Shown piece after piece: positions 38,431-46,510 of a DNA stretch of 64,000 nt. The notes under the pieces are model-generated. The model was not told the DNA's origin, searched no databases, and worked only from the letters and a program-made list of their open reading frames with translations. Position 1 is the first letter of the stretch. Every line of letters begins with the position of its first letter. The DNA comes from Halocatena salina (GTDB lineage: Archaea; Halobacteriota; Halobacteria; Halobacteriales; Haloarculaceae): NCBI RefSeq assembly GCF_023115355.1, contig NZ_CP096023.1:62001-126000 (forward strand). The letters run 5' to 3'. The position numbers and the translations under genes were made by a program.

Positions 38431-40251
38431 TCACACACGGACGCCCCAGAAGAACGCGATTCCGATGACCGTAACGACCGACAGCAGCAACTGTAACGGC
38501 GCGCCGACGCGGAGGAAGTCTGAAAACGTGTATCCACCGGGCCCGTAAACGAAGAGATTCGTCTGGTAGCCCACGGGTGTCATGAAGGCGGTTGAGGCTG
38601 CGAATGTCACGGCCAACACGAACGCGAACGCGTTCGCTCCGATTGACTGCGCAGTGCTGGCAGCGACGGGAATCATCAATACGACGCTCGCGTTGTTGCT
38701 GATGACGCTCGTCAACAGGCCGGTCGCGAGATAGAACACCCACAGGACGCCGATCGCTGGCAGGAATGTTGCCGTCGAGGCGACGGCGTTCCCGAGAAGC
38801 GCAGCAGCTCCCGTCTGCTGCAGGGCAATTCCCAGTGGGATAACACCTGCTAGGAGGAAGATTACGTTCCACTCGACTGACGAATAGAGTTCGGTCGGTT
38901 TGAGGACGCCGGTAAAGACCATCGCCACCACCCCCGCTAACGCCGAGACGACGAGCGGAAGGATGTTTAACGCTGGCAGTGAGACGACGCCGGCAATGAT
39001 ACCAACCGCGAACGGGATCTTCTCGGTCCGATAGGTCACCTCGTCGAACTCGTGTGCAACGATGAAGTCCTCGTTCTCGACGAGTCGAGTGAGGCTATCG
39101 GGCGGTGCCTGCACGAGGAGTGTGTCACCGACACGAATACGGATGTCTTCGAATCGATCCTGGACTACGTCACCACGGGTTCGAAAGGCGAGGACGTTCG
39201 CGTCGTAGCGGTGACGGAACGTCGAACTCGCGAGGGTTTCGCCGACGAGGAATGACCCTGACGGAATGACAACCTCGACGAGGACTGGTTCCTCCTCGTC
39301 CGGGTGGAGGCCGTCTTCGGTTCGGGGACCTCCCGCTAGCGTGAGTCCTTCCACATCTATGATGTGTTCGAGCGTCTCTCGGTGCGTTCTGAGTCGGAGC
39401 GTGTCATTCTCGCGAATCTCCTTGCGCGCCAGCAGGTTGGAGAAGCGCTCCCCGTCTCGAAGCAGCTGTAACACGTCGATGTCGAGGTCATCATCACCGA
39501 ACGCTTCCTCGACAGGCTGCCCGATCAACGACGAATTCGCAGGGACGACGACGTCTGCGAGGTACTCCTGGAGGGCATACTCCTCGACGAGGTCCTCGTC
39601 GGCTGAAACTCGCTCGGGAAGTAATCGAACGCCGATCGTCATGAGATAGATGGCGCCGACCGCGAAGACAACGACCCCGAGCTTGGTGAACTCGAACATT
39701 CCGAATGCGTGCAACCCGAGACCGGGGGACTCTGCACCGAGTTGGGCTGCGATATCGCTCGCGAGAATGTTCGTCGATGTCCCGATGAGCGTCAGCGTTC
39801 CTCCAAGCATCGAGGCGAACGACAGCGGGATGAGCAGCTTCGACGGTGAAGTCTTGCCGTTATGTGCGAGATCGTTGATAACTGGGACCAGAATAGCGAC
39901 GACCGGTGTATTGTTGATGGCCCCTGAGACCGGCCCGGTGATTCCGATCGTCGCGGCAAGTTGCTTGCGCCGGTCGGTACCGGCGAACGCGGCCATCCTC
40001 TGGCCGATCAGCTGGACGATGCCGGTTCGGTTGATTCCCGTGCTCAGAATGAGCATGGCCAGCACAGTAATCGTGGCCGGGTTGGCAAATCCCGAGATTC
40101 CCTCCTGCGGAGAAATTTGTGTCCATGGCTCGAGAACCATCAACAAAACCATCACCAGGATGGCGGTGACGTCAATCGGGAACCATTCGGTCACAAACAA
40201 AACGAGCGTGAGAAGAATGATGGCGAAAACGACGAGCATCCCAATAGTCAT
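38431..40251 (-). CDS. SLC13-family permease with two TrkA-C domains
   Basis: A ~606-residue anion transporter. N-terminal helices include MTIGMLVVFAIILLTLVLFV, and the conserved SLC13/DASS loops SGAINNTPVVAILVPV and GTSTNILASDIAAQLG mark the ion- and substrate-binding hairpins. Residues ~225-420 form two cytoplasmic RCK_C/TrkA-C domains (DDDLDIDVLQLLRDGERFSN and FEDIRIRVGDTLLVQAPPDS). The second helical half repeats the signature as SVISNNASVVLMIPVA and FMTPVGYQTNLFVYGPG. Members carry sulfate, phosphate or dicarboxylates. The start at 40251 leaves out 31 residues of weaker hydrophobic leader; 40344 is an alternative. Confidence 0.85.
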   Translation of the reverse strand: MTIGMLVVFAIILLTLVLFVTEWFPIDVTAILVMVLLMVLEPWTQISPQEGISGFANPATITVLAMLILSTGINRTGIVQLIGQRMAAFAGTDRRKQLAATIGITGPVSGAINNTPVVAILVPVINDLAHNGKTSPSKLLIPLSFASMLGGTLTLIGTSTNILASDIAAQLGAESPGLGLHAFGMFEFTKLGVVVFAVGAIYLMTIGVRLLPERVSADEDLVEEYALQEYLADVVVPANSSLIGQPVEEAFGDDDLDIDVLQLLRDGERFSNLLARKEIRENDTLRLRTHRETLEHIIDVEGLTLAGGPRTEDGLHPDEEEPVLVEVVIPSGSFLVGETLASSTFRHRYDANVLAFRTRGDVVQDRFEDIRIRVGDTLLVQAPPDSLTRLVENEDFIVAHEFDEVTYRTEKIPFAVGIIAGVVSLPALNILPLVVSALAGVVAMVFTGVLKPTELYSSVEWNVIFLLAGVIPLGIALQQTGAAALLGNAVASTATFLPAIGVLWVFYLATGLLTSVISNNASVVLMIPVAASTAQSIGANAFAFVLAVTFAASTAFMTPVGYQTNLFVYGPGGYTFSDFLRVGAPLQLLLSVVTVIGIAFFWGVRV

Positions 40252-40657
40252 TGGAGTCGACGCCAGGCCCTGAACTGCCAGAGATGTTGAAGAGAAGGAC
40301 ATACCGAAAAGAGACGCTAACAAGACAAAAGGACTGGTATCCACACCAACTGATTGACTGAGCGTTACAACCCGTGGAAGGATGGGTGATTAATTATGTA
40401 ACAATAATAGGAATCAATACCACCCACCAGAGACGTGTTATTGGCCAGGCGACTCGGACAGATTCGGCTCCTCTCGGCTCTTTTTGTTGTCGGCCATCAC
40501 CAGAGATAGGAGAGCGGCCGGGATAGCACCGGAGGCGTTCGTCGGTCACCTTACCGTGCCTCAGACGGTTATAGCGCATTCATTCGTCTTCGACATGGGA
40601 GATGCGACGCCTGACGACGAATCATCACATGACAGCCTGGCTTGTTCTCGTGATAGG
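40252..40657. other. Intergenic region, no firm gene
   Basis: Spacer between two minus-strand genes. A 19-codon frame on minus at 40438-40497 (MADNKKSREEPNLSESPGQ) has haloarchaeal composition but is too short to support. The promoter of the SLC13 gene should lie around 40270-40420, where an AT-rich patch (TTAATTATGTAACAATAATA) is seen. Confidence 0.35.
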
Positions 40658-41398
40658 TTACAGGTACGCCGCGTCCCAGCGAGTCGCCTTGCGTAGATTT
40701 CCACACTGATTGCACTTGATGTGTCCCATCGAATCCATGGCGTTGTCCGTTGTATCACAGTTCGAGCAGTACCAGCCGTAGAGCTGCGTTCGGTCTTGCT
40801 CCAGATACGATGGGTGGAACGGCCCGGACGATCCCCGAGAACTCTCCTCGAAGTCAACGTATATCTGCTCACCATCGGTCGCGGTTCGTGGTGCTAATTC
40901 GCCGAGTTCAGTTCCTTCCTCACCGTAGACGTTCTCGACGTGGACGTTGCCAGCGATCGTGATCGTCCGGTCGTAGAGTTTCTCGAAGCCGTGAGTCGTA
41001 TAGAAGTGGTTGCCCTCATCGTTCTCAGCCAGAACCAATCCCGTGATGCGCTCGGTGCCACGCTCTGTGAGCAGTTCTCGTGTCGCATCGAAGAGTTCCG
41101 TGGCGATGTGTCGTCCACGGTGCTCGGGAGCGACGTGTAGCCACAGGATCCGTCCTTTGTCGACCGTTTCGACAATGTGGCTCTGAGAAAAGCCGACGAC
41201 ATCGTCCTCGTCGGCCGCGACAAGAAACACCATCTCGTCACTAGCGAGGTATTCGTCGAACGCGTCTGCTGCATACCACTCCTCAATAGCCGTCTCGATT
41301 GTCTCATCACCAAGGACACCATACGACGCCGCTAACGACTCGCGAGCTATTCGCCGCACCGAATCGATCTCTGTTGCATCAAGCGGTCGAATCTCCAT
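40658..41398 (-). CDS. GNAT acetyltransferase with C-terminal zinc ribbon
   Basis: A 246-residue fusion. The N-terminal ~165 residues are a GNAT acetyltransferase: MEIRPLDATEIDSVRRIARE, acetyl-CoA-binding LHVAPEHRGRHIATELFDAT, and LVLAENDEGNHFYTTHGFEK. The C-terminal domain (PSYLEQDRTQLYGWYCSNCD and HIKCNQCGNLRKATRWDAAY) holds two CxxC pairs and probably binds zinc. This combination is known from haloarchaea (DUF5816-type tail). Substrate unknown. The open frame extends 67 codons upstream with poor composition, so the start is 41398 or 41404. Confidence 0.8.
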   Translation of the reverse strand: MEIRPLDATEIDSVRRIARESLAASYGVLGDETIETAIEEWYAADAFDEYLASDEMVFLVAADEDDVVGFSQSHIVETVDKGRILWLHVAPEHRGRHIATELFDATRELLTERGTERITGLVLAENDEGNHFYTTHGFEKLYDRTITIAGNVHVENVYGEEGTELGELAPRTATDGEQIYVDFEESSRGSSGPFHPSYLEQDRTQLYGWYCSNCDTTDNAMDSMGHIKCNQCGNLRKATRWDAAYL

Positions 41399-41624
41399 AC
41401 ACATCTGTGGTCGTGAAACCGCATAAACACCCGCCTTCAGCCAGTGTGAGCTCATTTCGATGTGATCGCGCAATCGGAGCGTCGGGGCACAGTGTTGGTC
41501 GCGATGTCGAGTACAGTGCGCAACGCTGCACAATGGGGTGCTCCGGACTCGTTTGTACGGCTCTCTCAGTGGCTGAATCGAATCGTGGCGACCGAGCACT
41601 TAGAATGGTATCACGGATGAGGTA

Positions 41625-41810
41625 CTACTCTCTCTCAAATAAGGTGTGTGGATCCGTCATTTTCACTGTGTAGACTCGGTCTCGGGGAAGATAGGTGTAC
41701 TCATCATCACCGTGATGAATCTGCCAGTGGTCTTCACGATAGTTCAGATCCTCATCATCAACGTCTTCTGAGACAGTGTCATCCGGCCCCTGATAGACAA
41801 TCGTTGCCAT
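41625..41810 (-). CDS. Small acidic hypothetical protein
   Basis: A 61-residue protein, MATIVYQGPDDTVSEDVDDE through NYREDHWQIHHGDDEYTYLP and RDRVYTVKMTDPHTLFERE. It looks like one small beta-sheet domain rich in Asp and His. An alternative start lies nine codons upstream (41837). It resembles conserved haloarchaeal hypotheticals of unknown role and lies alone upstream of the GNAT gene. Confidence 0.55.
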   Translation of the reverse strand: MATIVYQGPDDTVSEDVDDEDLNYREDHWQIHHGDDEYTYLPRDRVYTVKMTDPHTLFERE

Positions 41811-42035
41811 GAAATAGTGTTGGGGAGCCTCGTGCATAACGTATGGGTGAACGCTTCTCGATGGAACACTCACGCCCTCCTGTAGGACAGGGGTGACCGT
41901 CAGCAGGCTGCAGTGGGGATTCTAGGCTCCTGTTCCCCAATATGCACATACATCCAGGGCGTGGATGTCGCTCGGGGAAAGCGTATAAGAAAAATGAACT
42001 ACAACGCTCATCACCGTCCGGTGGCTGTTAGTGTC

Positions 42036-42230
42036 TCAGGCGCGGACGATGTTCGTCGCGCGGGGGCCCTTGGGGGCCTGTTCGATATCAAATTCGATGT
42101 CCGTTCCCTCGACGAGATCCGCGCCGCCAATATCCTCCATGTGAAAGAAGACATCCTCGTCCGCATCCTCAGTGGAAATGAACCCGTAACCGCCAGTATC
42201 GTTGAAGAAATCAACTGATCCGTTTGCCAT
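42036..42230 (-). CDS. Cold shock domain protein
   Basis: A 64-residue single OB-fold cold shock protein from MANGSVDFFNDTGGYGFIST with RNP2-like VFFHMEDIGG. It is about 80 percent similar to the protein at 38125-38319 and has the same length. The upstream part of the open frame, out to 42353, is not protein-like. An RNA chaperone role is expected. The presence of two near-identical genes within 4 kb suggests duplication. Confidence 0.9.
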   Translation of the reverse strand: MANGSVDFFNDTGGYGFISTEDADEDVFFHMEDIGGADLVEGTDIEFDIEQAPKGPRATNIVRA

Positions 42231-42484
42231 TGCGACTAGAGCCAGTGCCCATAGATGGATAGGCGTTCCGAGAGGACCGATGTCATGGCTCTTCATGTGA
42301 GGACGCTGCGCCGTGGGGGTTCCGAGACGTACGACAGCCCACGATCGGCACATCTAATACTGCTTTTCGAGCATCAAAAACGGTCGCCGATCACTCACGT
42401 ACGATACTTTGCTACATCTCAACCGGGACGCACTGACGTTCGTTGCTCGCCTTCCGCGCCATTACAGAAGAGCGATCTGGACCA

Positions 42485-42664
42485 TCACTCGCGCGTGCTC
42501 TTCTGGGTTATCGTCTCTGAGGTACATTCCGGACATTGTTTAGGAGGCTCACTGAAGCGCGCCCCACAGTTGTCGCACTGATAAACTACATGCTCTTCGG
42601 CCGCGGTCTTCGCTGTCTTTGTGAATTGTTCGACCTGGCGGCCAAGTTTTCTGAATAGTCCCAT
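42485..42664 (-). CDS. Small zinc-ribbon protein
   Basis: A 59-residue protein: a basic helix MGLFRKLGRQVEQFTKTAKT followed by a zinc ribbon with YQCDNCGARFSEPPKQCPEC, four cysteines in two CxxC pairs. The longer upstream frame lacks protein character, so the start at 42664 is chosen. The arrangement is typical of haloarchaeal zinc-finger microproteins. Function unknown; it diverges from a CBS-domain gene. Confidence 0.65.
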   Translation of the reverse strand: MGLFRKLGRQVEQFTKTAKTAAEEHVVYQCDNCGARFSEPPKQCPECTSETITQKSTRE

Positions 42665-42848
42665 TTCTATGTCGAAAAAGTGCGCCAGCGGGATAAGGAT
42701 TCGGCAGCCTGCTAGCAAGAAATCATACCGATAAGCGTGACGAATTAAAGGAGACGAACCGATGGAGAGAACTGAGACATTCGGTAGCAACTCGTATCTC
42801 TGGAGATACATTATCATTTAAATAGACGATGTTTTCATCGGGAATCCC

Positions 42849-43226
42849 ATGTCTTCTCCGATGCACACCGTCGGTGTCGACACATTGCTACGGAACGCTG
42901 GGGGACTGATGCTCGAACACGGTATCGGCTCGGTGATCGTCATTGACGACAACAATCGTCTCGAAGGAATCCTCACGGCCACTGATTTCATCCGCGCCGT
43001 CGCAGAGGGCGACAGTGACCCGGACACGACTGTTGCCGCATCCATGAGTACGACCATCACGACGACCACTGCGAACGAGTCCATTCGGACCATAGCGGAC
43101 ATGGTGCTTGAGAATAGCTTCCATCATATCCCGGTCGTTGACGAGACTGACGGCGTGATCGGTGTCATCACCACAACTGACCTGACGGCGTATCTCTCGC
43201 ACAGACAGGACCCGAGCCCGTCCTAG
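42849..43226 (+). CDS. CBS-domain pair protein
   Basis: A 125-residue protein made of two CBS motifs, a Bateman module: first MHTVGVDTLLRNAGGLMLEH with SVIVIDDNNRLEGILTATDF, second TTTTANESIRTIADMVLENS with IPVVDETDGVIGVITTTDL. It would bind adenine nucleotides and sense energy state. The reading frame carries family-like residues (DDVFIGNP) for several codons before the ATG at 42849, where an ATA stands at the position of an expected earlier start, so the start may have been shortened by mutation. Confidence 0.8.
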   Translation: MSSPMHTVGVDTLLRNAGGLMLEHGIGSVIVIDDNNRLEGILTATDFIRAVAEGDSDPDTTVAASMSTTITTTTANESIRTIADMVLENSFHHIPVVDETDGVIGVITTTDLTAYLSHRQDPSPS

Positions 43227-43371
43227 TTAACGAGCGGGCCATCAACATATCCCCCTGCGATTCGCTCGTGACGCCGTCTGTGGGCGTCGGGGGGGTGTGA
43301 CGTGGCCCGCATACGGGTCAAGAATAGATGCTTCATGGTCGGTCGGTACGGAGACTATCGTTTTTCCCTCA

Positions 43372-43737
43372 CTACCACCTCCTCTCTGTGCCCGCTCTAG
43401 CAGGACAGGGTGCGGCCCCGACCGCGGTGACGGCAGATATGTTCGTCCTCTCCCGCATCAATCTCTTCGTGGACAACAGCCCGAATATGCTCCTCTCAGG
43501 GTTCGATCGGATCGAGTGCCGTGTCGACCCGCTCATCGTCGGCGTCGGTGTTGTTGTCGCTGTGAGTGTGGCCGTGGGGTTAGTAGTCGTCACCGTTGCC
43601 GGTGGAGTGGCCGTCTGAGTCGGACTGGGTGTCGTCGTCTCGGTGTTAGTCGGAGCGACAGCGTCGTCCGATCCTGCACAGCCAGTTAATGGAACAATAA
43701 TCACAAGCACCACGACCGCGAGCGTCCGTTTCTGAAG
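43372..43737 (-). CDS. Thr-rich lipoprotein, probably truncated
   Basis: A signal peptide with lipobox opens the protein: MLQKRTLAVVVLVIIVPLTG then CAGSDD, the usual haloarchaeal surface-lipoprotein start, followed by a Thr/Pro-rich linker (TNTETTTPSPTQTATPPATV). After TPTPT the reading frame turns basic and unnatural, whereas the neighbouring frame reads DDERVDTALDPIEP and, past a stop, EEHIRAVVHEEIDAGEDEHI. A frameshift has therefore probably disconnected the folded domain. The remaining product would be a short anchored stalk. Confidence 0.5.
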   Translation of the reverse strand, partial: LQKRTLAVVVLVIIVPLTGCAGSDDAVAPTNTETTTPSPTQTATPPATVTTTNPTATLTATTTPTPTMSGSTRHSIRSNPERSIFGLLSTKRLMRERTNISAVTAVGAAPCPARAGTERRW

Positions 43738-44430
43738 CATTGTCTCAGCCCTCAAAACAGCCAATAATAAGCCTTCTGGCAGGTCCCCCCGTACCTATGA
43801 GTTACTCAGCATATTTCGCTCTCCTTACCGAACGCCTGATTGGCTTCAGGGACGGTTGGGCTGATGATAATCGATAGCAACTCCAATACGTCCTTAAAAA
43901 ACTTCAGCGGATAGAGAGCGAGAGGTCGGTTGGCAGTCATCGTGGGGATGGAATTCGGATATAGACGGTGTCCTCCTAACCTCACATCTCTCGTTTTCTG
44001 AGTAACTGCATATGGATACTACTATAATAATCGGCAGATATAAAAAAGCAGTATCTTACTCCAGAGTAGAGGCAAAAACGGATGGAACAATTCGAAATTG
44101 GCTCAATCAGCTGAATCTTAAGGGATCCTGACTGTTGGCGAAAAGAACATGGGACCGAGAGGAGGGAGTTATTGTGTCTATCAATTTGGATCCACCCTGA
44201 ACTAATTCAAAACGTACTTGAAAATCACGAACAAGTGAAGATGTAGCAATAAGCTACTAGAGAACGTGGTCGTCTCAATCAAAAGGAACGGAAATCCGTG
44301 TTGCCCTAGGTCTCAAAACCGACCAGCGTTTGAACGTTGGTCGGTGCCGTAACCAAGCGGCAGTAAAACAAATACCATCAATAGCAAAAAAAGTACTGGT
44401 TTATATAACATATGTTATGTCAGGTGGATA
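43738..44430. other. Intergenic region, AT-rich, with possible debris
   Basis: About 690 bases. A 39-codon plus frame from 44012 (MDTTIIIGRYKKAVSYSRVE, then AKTDGTIRNWLNQLNLKGS) and interrupted pieces after it (IQNVLENHEQVKM) may be remnants of an HTH or transposase gene. Near 44325-44357 a near-palindrome (CCAGCGTTTGAACGTTGG) is followed by CCGTAACCAAGC, a motif seen again at 45278. The TATA-like TTTATATAAC at 44400 probably serves the next gene. Confidence 0.4.
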
Positions 44431-45162
44431 GTGGACGATAACACCCTGTTCGTCCATGGTAAGACCGTTTGCACCATGACGCTTGTCGATAATAGTATGT
44501 ATCCTGCCACACAATATGGGTGTATGCAAGAGGAGCAGCGACAATTATTTGGGCAGTATATATCCCATCATCAGGAATATGGAGGTGATATCGGAGAACC
44601 ATTGCAGATGGCCCTTGTCTTGGGCGGTGAGAAGCCAGCGACAATGTTCGATCCGCCCGAAGAGATGTTTTCCCGATATCCCGATCTGAGTCCCTCCAAA
44701 TTGGTTAAAAAATGGGGACTTTATTATCGTCGATCGTCAATCAATTCCACATTGATGGTTTCGCCGTCATATTTTTGGTTTGATCTACTTCCAGCAGTCG
44801 AACTTGGTACCGAGATAGGTGCTCGGTGTCGAGGGCTGTTCTTTGGTTATCCATTTGACGCTATCAACCATTTTCTTCACGCCGAGGGAGCAATTCTACC
44901 GGGACGAAAGTACATCGTCCAAGGGGAATTTTCCGCTGAAGAACTCGCGTATAGCGTGTTTACGTTCTATCGTCCAGAAGATTCCAAAACAGGCTATGAA
45001 CGAGCGATCAATATTGGGAAAAAAAGGTATAATCGCCTTCACGAACTTGCCCATGAATGGGAATTGTCAAATTTAGCTGAGATGACGGATCGCCTCTACA
45101 GTGATTTTACCATACGATATTCTGAGGAGAGCGTTCCAGCAAACAACCCCAGTAATGATTGA
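44431..45162 (+). CDS. Unknown protein, paralogue of 45516-46184
   Basis: A 243-residue protein with no family I recognise. Three blocks are shared with the protein at 45516-46184: an N-terminal helix (QRQLFGQYISHHQEYGG), a central WGLYYRRSSINSTLMVSPSY with a strongly conserved FFGYPFDAINHF, and a C-terminal SAEELAYSVFTFYRPEDSKT with ERAINIGKKRYNRL. The repeated GYP motif and charged C-terminal helix suggest one compact alpha/beta domain. A start further in (MTLVDNSMYPAT) is possible. Its base composition is more AT-rich than its surroundings, hinting at recent arrival. Confidence 0.6.
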   Translation: MDDNTLFVHGKTVCTMTLVDNSMYPATQYGCMQEEQRQLFGQYISHHQEYGGDIGEPLQMALVLGGEKPATMFDPPEEMFSRYPDLSPSKLVKKWGLYYRRSSINSTLMVSPSYFWFDLLPAVELGTEIGARCRGLFFGYPFDAINHFLHAEGAILPGRKYIVQGEFSAEELAYSVFTFYRPEDSKTGYERAINIGKKRYNRLHELAHEWELSNLAEMTDRLYSDFTIRYSEESVPANNPSND

Positions 45163-45289
45163 CGTCCTATTTGGTGTTCATTAGCAGAAATATTTATCAA
45201 TTACACTTCCTAATATTTCATTGACCCCGAGAAGGGAGAAAAATGAGAATCCCTTGATGTTTTCCAACATCGGGTCGCCGTAACCAAGC

Positions 45290-45403
45290 ATGGCAAACGT
45301 AGAGCGAGGGGACGAATGTCCCGTAGAAGACTGTAACGGACGAATAATCAAATCAGGTCCCTATCTTGACTGCATCAAGTGCAGCTGGGGAAAAAGACTC
45401 TGA
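45290..45403 (+). CDS. 37-aa zinc-finger microprotein
   Basis: The frame reads MANVERGDECPVEDCNGRII then KSGPYLDCIKCSWGKRL and a TGA. It has four cysteines arranged as CPVEDC and CIKC, enough to bind one zinc, like the small zinc-finger proteins studied in Haloferax. It lies between the two paralogous unknown genes. A hairpin (GATGTT/AACATC around 45257-45272) and the motif CCGTAACCAAGC lead directly into its ATG, so a structured leader is likely. Confidence 0.6.
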   Translation: MANVERGDECPVEDCNGRIIKSGPYLDCIKCSWGKRL

Positions 45404-45515
45404 CGAACACGGATTGAGATGAAGTAGCGGGGATTATCCCCCACGACGACTGGCCTCCGTGGCTGGTATGACGAGATCGAAGGACCGTGAAGAACGAGTC
45501 GGCGACGACTCAATT

Positions 45516-46184
45516 TTACGCAAACGCAAAGCCTGACTGATTAGTGACCGTCTCTTGGAAGAGCTCTTCGGCATACTGTCCTAATCGAGGCATGTTCCAC
45601 AAATCAGCGTATTCGAGTACCGTTTCGTAGTTCTCTTTGCCGATTTGGATAGCCCGCTTTCGTCCCTCGTCTGTGTCTGCGTGCAGTTGCGGAGCAAATG
45701 TAGTATAGGCCGTCTCCCGAGGGGACATGTGATCGTTGCTTTCTTCTTGGACCTCCAGTGGCGCAATATGCTCTCCTTGAACGAACGCCTCGATATCCGG
45801 CTGTGGATAGCCGAGGAAGCACCCCAATCGTCGATGGTACCAAGCGGTGTCTTCGCAGGTTGTTGGTAGAAATTCAAGTCGCCACGTAGTACGAGCAACG
45901 AAAATCGAGTCGCTATCTGATTCGAGATAGTACAAACCAAATACTTCAGCGATCTCTTCTTTGGTAATCTCGAGCGTTGGACCCCATGATGATTGTAACG
46001 TCATCAAAACGATCCCCGGTCGGTTTCTCGCTACGAGGAGCACAAGCCATATCGGATCATAGCGATTGATCTCTGTCGCTTCTTGGTGATCCAGATACTC
46101 GTTCAAAATCCTTCGCTGACCCTCGGTTAACCTAGTCGGTGGAAATGATGTGAGTTGACATTCCGACTGTATCTCCGAGGACAT
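45516..46184 (-). CDS. Unknown protein, paralogue of 44431-45162
   Basis: A 222-residue protein that shares ordered blocks with 44431-45162: RRILNEYLDHQEATEINRYD with DPIWLVLLVARNRPGIVLM, then FGLYYLESDSDSIFVARTTW, RLGCFLGYPQPDIEAFVQGE and MSPRETAYTTFAPQLHADTD plus RKRAIQIGKENYETVLEYAD. The two genes converge on each other with a 37-aa zinc-finger gene between. No catalytic motif is evident. Because both copies stay intact in a region full of pseudogenes, the family is probably under selection here. Confidence 0.6.
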   Translation of the reverse strand: MSSEIQSECQLTSFPPTRLTEGQRRILNEYLDHQEATEINRYDPIWLVLLVARNRPGIVLMTLQSSWGPTLEITKEEIAEVFGLYYLESDSDSIFVARTTWRLEFLPTTCEDTAWYHRRLGCFLGYPQPDIEAFVQGEHIAPLEVQEESNDHMSPRETAYTTFAPQLHADTDEGRKRAIQIGKENYETVLEYADLWNMPRLGQYAEELFQETVTNQSGFAFA

Positions 46185-46201
46185 ACTATCTGATAACTAC
46201 C

Positions 46202-46390
46202 CTATCGTATTAAAGCCATGTGCTCGCGACAGGTCATTGAGTCTGGTACGACCGAATTATCTGAGTCCATTTCCTCATTGAGGATGAGATCCATCAACGA
46301 GTACTGATAGATTGATCCTCCATGTTTGAGTGCCTCGATTGGTGGCTGATTATCGAGCGCTTGATCTCCTGCAAACACTCCGTTGTCTCT
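46202..46390 (-). pseudogene. C-terminal fragment of an unknown gene
   Basis: A minus frame without a start reads GDQALDNQPPIEALKHGGSI then YQYSLMDLILNEEMDSDNSV and ends EHMALIR at a TAG (46202-46204). It looks like real protein but is cut at its N-terminal side, where frames become noisy. Family not recognised. Confidence 0.35.
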
Positions 46391-46510
46391 CTATCATTGT
46401 ATCGATGAGAACGTCGTTGTTTGACCCGGAAGAACGTTATAATGCCGTGGATCCGAGGCTGGACATGATACCATCTATATTATATCTCATATTGAAATCA
46501 TACGTGAAGT

